The position numbers were made by a program, and so were the translations under genes. The notes beneath the pieces are model-generated. The model was given only the letters and a program-made list of their open reading frames with translations, was not told the DNA's origin and did no database searches. Positions 62,754 to 64,000 of a DNA stretch of 64,000 nt are shown piece by piece (position 1 is the stretch's first letter; every line of letters begins with the position of its first letter). The stretch covers positions 19,729 through 83,728 of the forward strand of contig NZ_DAISXK010000009.1 in the NCBI RefSeq assembly GCF_036825875.1, in the 5' to 3' direction. Origin of the DNA: Paucihalobacter sp036825875. GTDB taxonomy: Bacteria > Bacteroidota > Bacteroidia > Flavobacteriales > Flavobacteriaceae.

Positions 62754-63535
62754 ATTTTATGCATTAATCCGGTTGCTGATTTAATTTTTAATTCGCCATT
62801 TCCCACAGGGATTTTGAATTTTCCATATACAGGGATTTTATTGGCGTCGGCAGTTAACCATAAAATAAAGTCGGTATTTTTGCCTAACTCATTATTTTTC
62901 GGAAGTGAAATACCTAATTTGAAGCATTCTTTTCGACCTAATGCCGTTGAAATGGTTTCTTTACCAAGCATTTTAACGTTTATTGTAAATTCTTTGTTAT
63001 CAAATAAAATAGTGAATTGTGATGTATCATTTACTTTGGCTTTACCAATATCGAGATTTCTAATTTGGTATAAGGTCGTAACCAAATCTCTTGTATTACT
63101 GCCAATGGTGAGCGTTTTCTTTTCTTCCCAAAACTCACCTTTACTGTTTTTTTTGCGCATTAAGCTATGAACCGTATTTGTTTTTTGGTTGAAGTTATAT
63201 TGCATAAATTTATAATATCCACCTTCATCTATATCTCTTTTGTATAAATAGGGTGTTAAATAATTTGGACTCACATAACTTTCATACAAGTCGCGTATTT
63301 TAAAAAAGCTATCCCATTTACTGTAGGTTACCGCAGTGCATTTTAATTGCATTAAAGTGGCTTTTGAAGTTTTTACTTCCGAGGTTTGCATGGTTACTTC
63401 TGCCAAGTCGGTAAGAATTCCAGACATATTGTAAGATGCAGTAAAGACCAGCTTTTCACCAGCGGCAATCGTTTTATTTTGTGAATTTAATAAACCACTG
63501 ATAAATAATAAGAGTATTAAAATTGAAGCGCGCAT
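62750..63535 (-). CDS. DUF3108 family exported protein
   Basis: A 261-residue exported protein from the ATG at 63535 (signal MRASILILLLFISGLLNSQ). It matches DUF3108: IAAGEKLVFTASYNMSGILTDLAEVTM, YLTPYLYKRDIDEGGYYKFMQYNFNQKTNTV, RDLVTTLYQIRNLDI and DFILWLTADANKIPVYGKFKIPVGN. The fold resembles periplasmic lipid/outer-membrane shuttles, but no function is established. The open frame to 63571 would add 12 residues before the signal. Start 63535 is preferred. Confidence 0.87.
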   Translation of the reverse strand: MRASILILLLFISGLLNSQNKTIAAGEKLVFTASYNMSGILTDLAEVTMQTSEVKTSKATLMQLKCTAVTYSKWDSFFKIRDLYESYVSPNYLTPYLYKRDIDEGGYYKFMQYNFNQKTNTVHSLMRKKNSKGEFWEEKKTLTIGSNTRDLVTTLYQIRNLDIGKAKVNDTSQFTILFDNKEFTINVKMLGKETISTALGRKECFKLGISLPKNNELGKNTDFILWLTADANKIPVYGKFKIPVGNGELKIKSATGLMHKI

Positions 63536-63753
63536 AAATTGATTTGTTAGATTGAAAAACGGAAAACGCATTTATTGTGCCGAAATTACAATTAGTATTT
63601 TTTTTTGCCAATTTTTTTAATGTGTCATTTTTTTGACCCTTTGAAAAAGTTGGGGATTAAAAATTTAGATGGAATAAAAAATTGTTTTCCAATTTGAATA
63701 AAGTTTGTTTAAAAGGATTAACTGCGTTGATCCCAGAAAGGGAATCCAATATA

Positions 63754-63796
63754 ACATTCAAATGCTTCGCAACAACGTTGCGAAGCATTTGAATGT
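63754..63796. repeat. Perfect inverted repeat, 20-base arms
   Basis: Arms 63754-63773 and 63777-63796 pair perfectly around a 3-base loop (AAC). The core of the left arm is AAATGCTTCGCAAC. There is no T run behind it on either strand, so it is not a standard terminator. Its function is unknown. Confidence 0.9.
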
Positions 63797-63921
63797 GGAG
63801 GAGAAAGAGGATTAAATTTCCCATGTTCACACGCTCCTGATAATAAAGCTTAAAACTGCTTTCGCAGTATTTTGGCTTTTGTTTTTTATCCATTTTTGAA
63901 AACTGCGTTTCCAACATTCCT

Positions 63922-63960
63922 AAAAAGCAAAAGCCCAATATCTTATCAGATATTGAGCTT
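63922..63960 (-). terminator. Terminator of the tRNA-Ser gene
   Basis: On the minus strand AAGCTCAATATCT pairs with AGATATTGGGCTT (one G-U) around a 4-base loop, followed by TTGCTTTTT. It begins 10 bases after the tRNA 3' end. Confidence 0.8.
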
Positions 63961-63969
63961 TGCTCTAAG

Positions 63970-64000
63970 CGGAGAAAGAGGGATTCGAACCCCCGGAGGT
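63970..64000 (-). tRNA. tRNA-Ser, 3' part only (window edge)
   Basis: The minus strand shows the 3' end of a tRNA: end of a long variable region (ACCTCC), T arm GGGGG-TTCGAAT-CCCTC, acceptor strand TTTCTCC and discriminator G. The G discriminator plus long variable arm point to tRNA-Ser; tRNA-Leu (usually A) is less likely. CCA is not encoded. The anticodon lies beyond the window, so the isoacceptor cannot be read. Confidence 0.85.

Larger units (their letters stand above)
63572..63969. other. Intergenic region with palindrome and tRNA-end-like segment
   Basis: This gap of about 400 bases between the DUF3108 gene and the tRNA holds a long perfect palindrome (63754-63796), an 11-base match to the tRNA-Ser 3' end (63800-63810) and the tRNA terminator (63922-63960). 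A 93-codon frame on the minus strand crosses all of these and is not a believable gene. Confidence 0.6.

Noticed and set aside
63657..63938. 93-codon open frame on the minus strand
   Set aside because: It runs through the palindrome, the tRNA-end-like segment and the tRNA terminator, and shows no protein features. It is an accident of the hairpin region.

Overview
The window looks like a chromosomal segment of a marine-type member of the Flavobacteriaceae (phylum Bacteroidota). The evidence is low G+C, many promoters with the Bacteroidota -7 motif TAnnTTTG and few Shine-Dalgarno sites. Type IX secretion (T9SS) C-terminal sorting domains, the divergent Bacteroidota omega subunit, an RprX/RprY-like two-component pair, a bacillithiol-type YtxJ protein and many flavobacterial DUF families (DUF4835/PorD, DUF6913, DUF5686, DUF6503) point the same way. 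Nearly all the sequence is coding, and most genes are core housekeeping genes. I see no prophage, transposon, CRISPR array or secretion island.

Layout. 1-2953: minus-strand operon ribD, HAD hydrolase, EamA transporter, IMPACT/YigZ protein (cut by the window edge). 2989-7202: GNAT acetyltransferase, prmC, ligA and a membrane protein. 7224-8892: a 5'-nucleotidase whose two domains are separate genes in reversed order. 8963-16356: a core series of DUF6913, dapA, bamD, rpoZ, coaBC, porD, recN and fabI. 16391-22192: three large secreted T9SS substrates. 22281-27319: glycosyltransferase, YbbR-like protein, coaE and the rprX/rprY-like pair. 27374-34125 (mostly minus): miaA, a voltage-gated K+ channel with a zinc ribbon, a catalytically degenerate transglutaminase-like protein, a DEDDh exonuclease/GIY-YIG fusion without a normal start codon, an ABC ATPase and a methyltransferase. 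34254-39342: PAP2 phosphatase, glycosyltransferase, sugar epimerase, meaB, DUF2911 and an M23 peptidase. 39430-47712 (minus): secA, DUF2795 and a five-gene run Gfo/Idh, 3-hydroxybutyryl-CoA dehydrogenase, DUF1015, YggS, PduO-type adenosyltransferase. 47887-57828: pcm, NTF2-like protein, DUF5686 outer-membrane protein, smpB, DUF6503 lipoprotein, histidine phosphatase, deoD, deoC, clpB. 58016-63535: ytxJ, a lipoprotein, two tandem M28 peptidases, a small membrane protein and DUF3108. The right end holds a long hairpin and the 3' end of a tRNA-Ser.

How genes fit together. bamD (outer-membrane protein insertion), porD (T9SS) and three T9SS cargo proteins lie within 12 kb and form an envelope/secretion neighbourhood. 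deoC and deoD form a nucleoside-salvage unit. meaB and the PduO-type adenosyltransferase both serve adenosylcobalamin-dependent methylmalonyl-CoA mutase, which must lie elsewhere. coaBC and coaE are two separated steps of coenzyme A synthesis.

The most unusual signals are these: the exonuclease/GIY-YIG frame, whose essential N-terminus has no ATG, GTG or TTG; promoters placed so close to start codons that several mRNAs should be leaderless; the domain-swapped 5'-nucleotidase gene pair; and a perfect 20-bp-arm palindrome beside a partial copy of the tRNA-Ser 3' end. I did not find a convincing wholly new multi-gene system.
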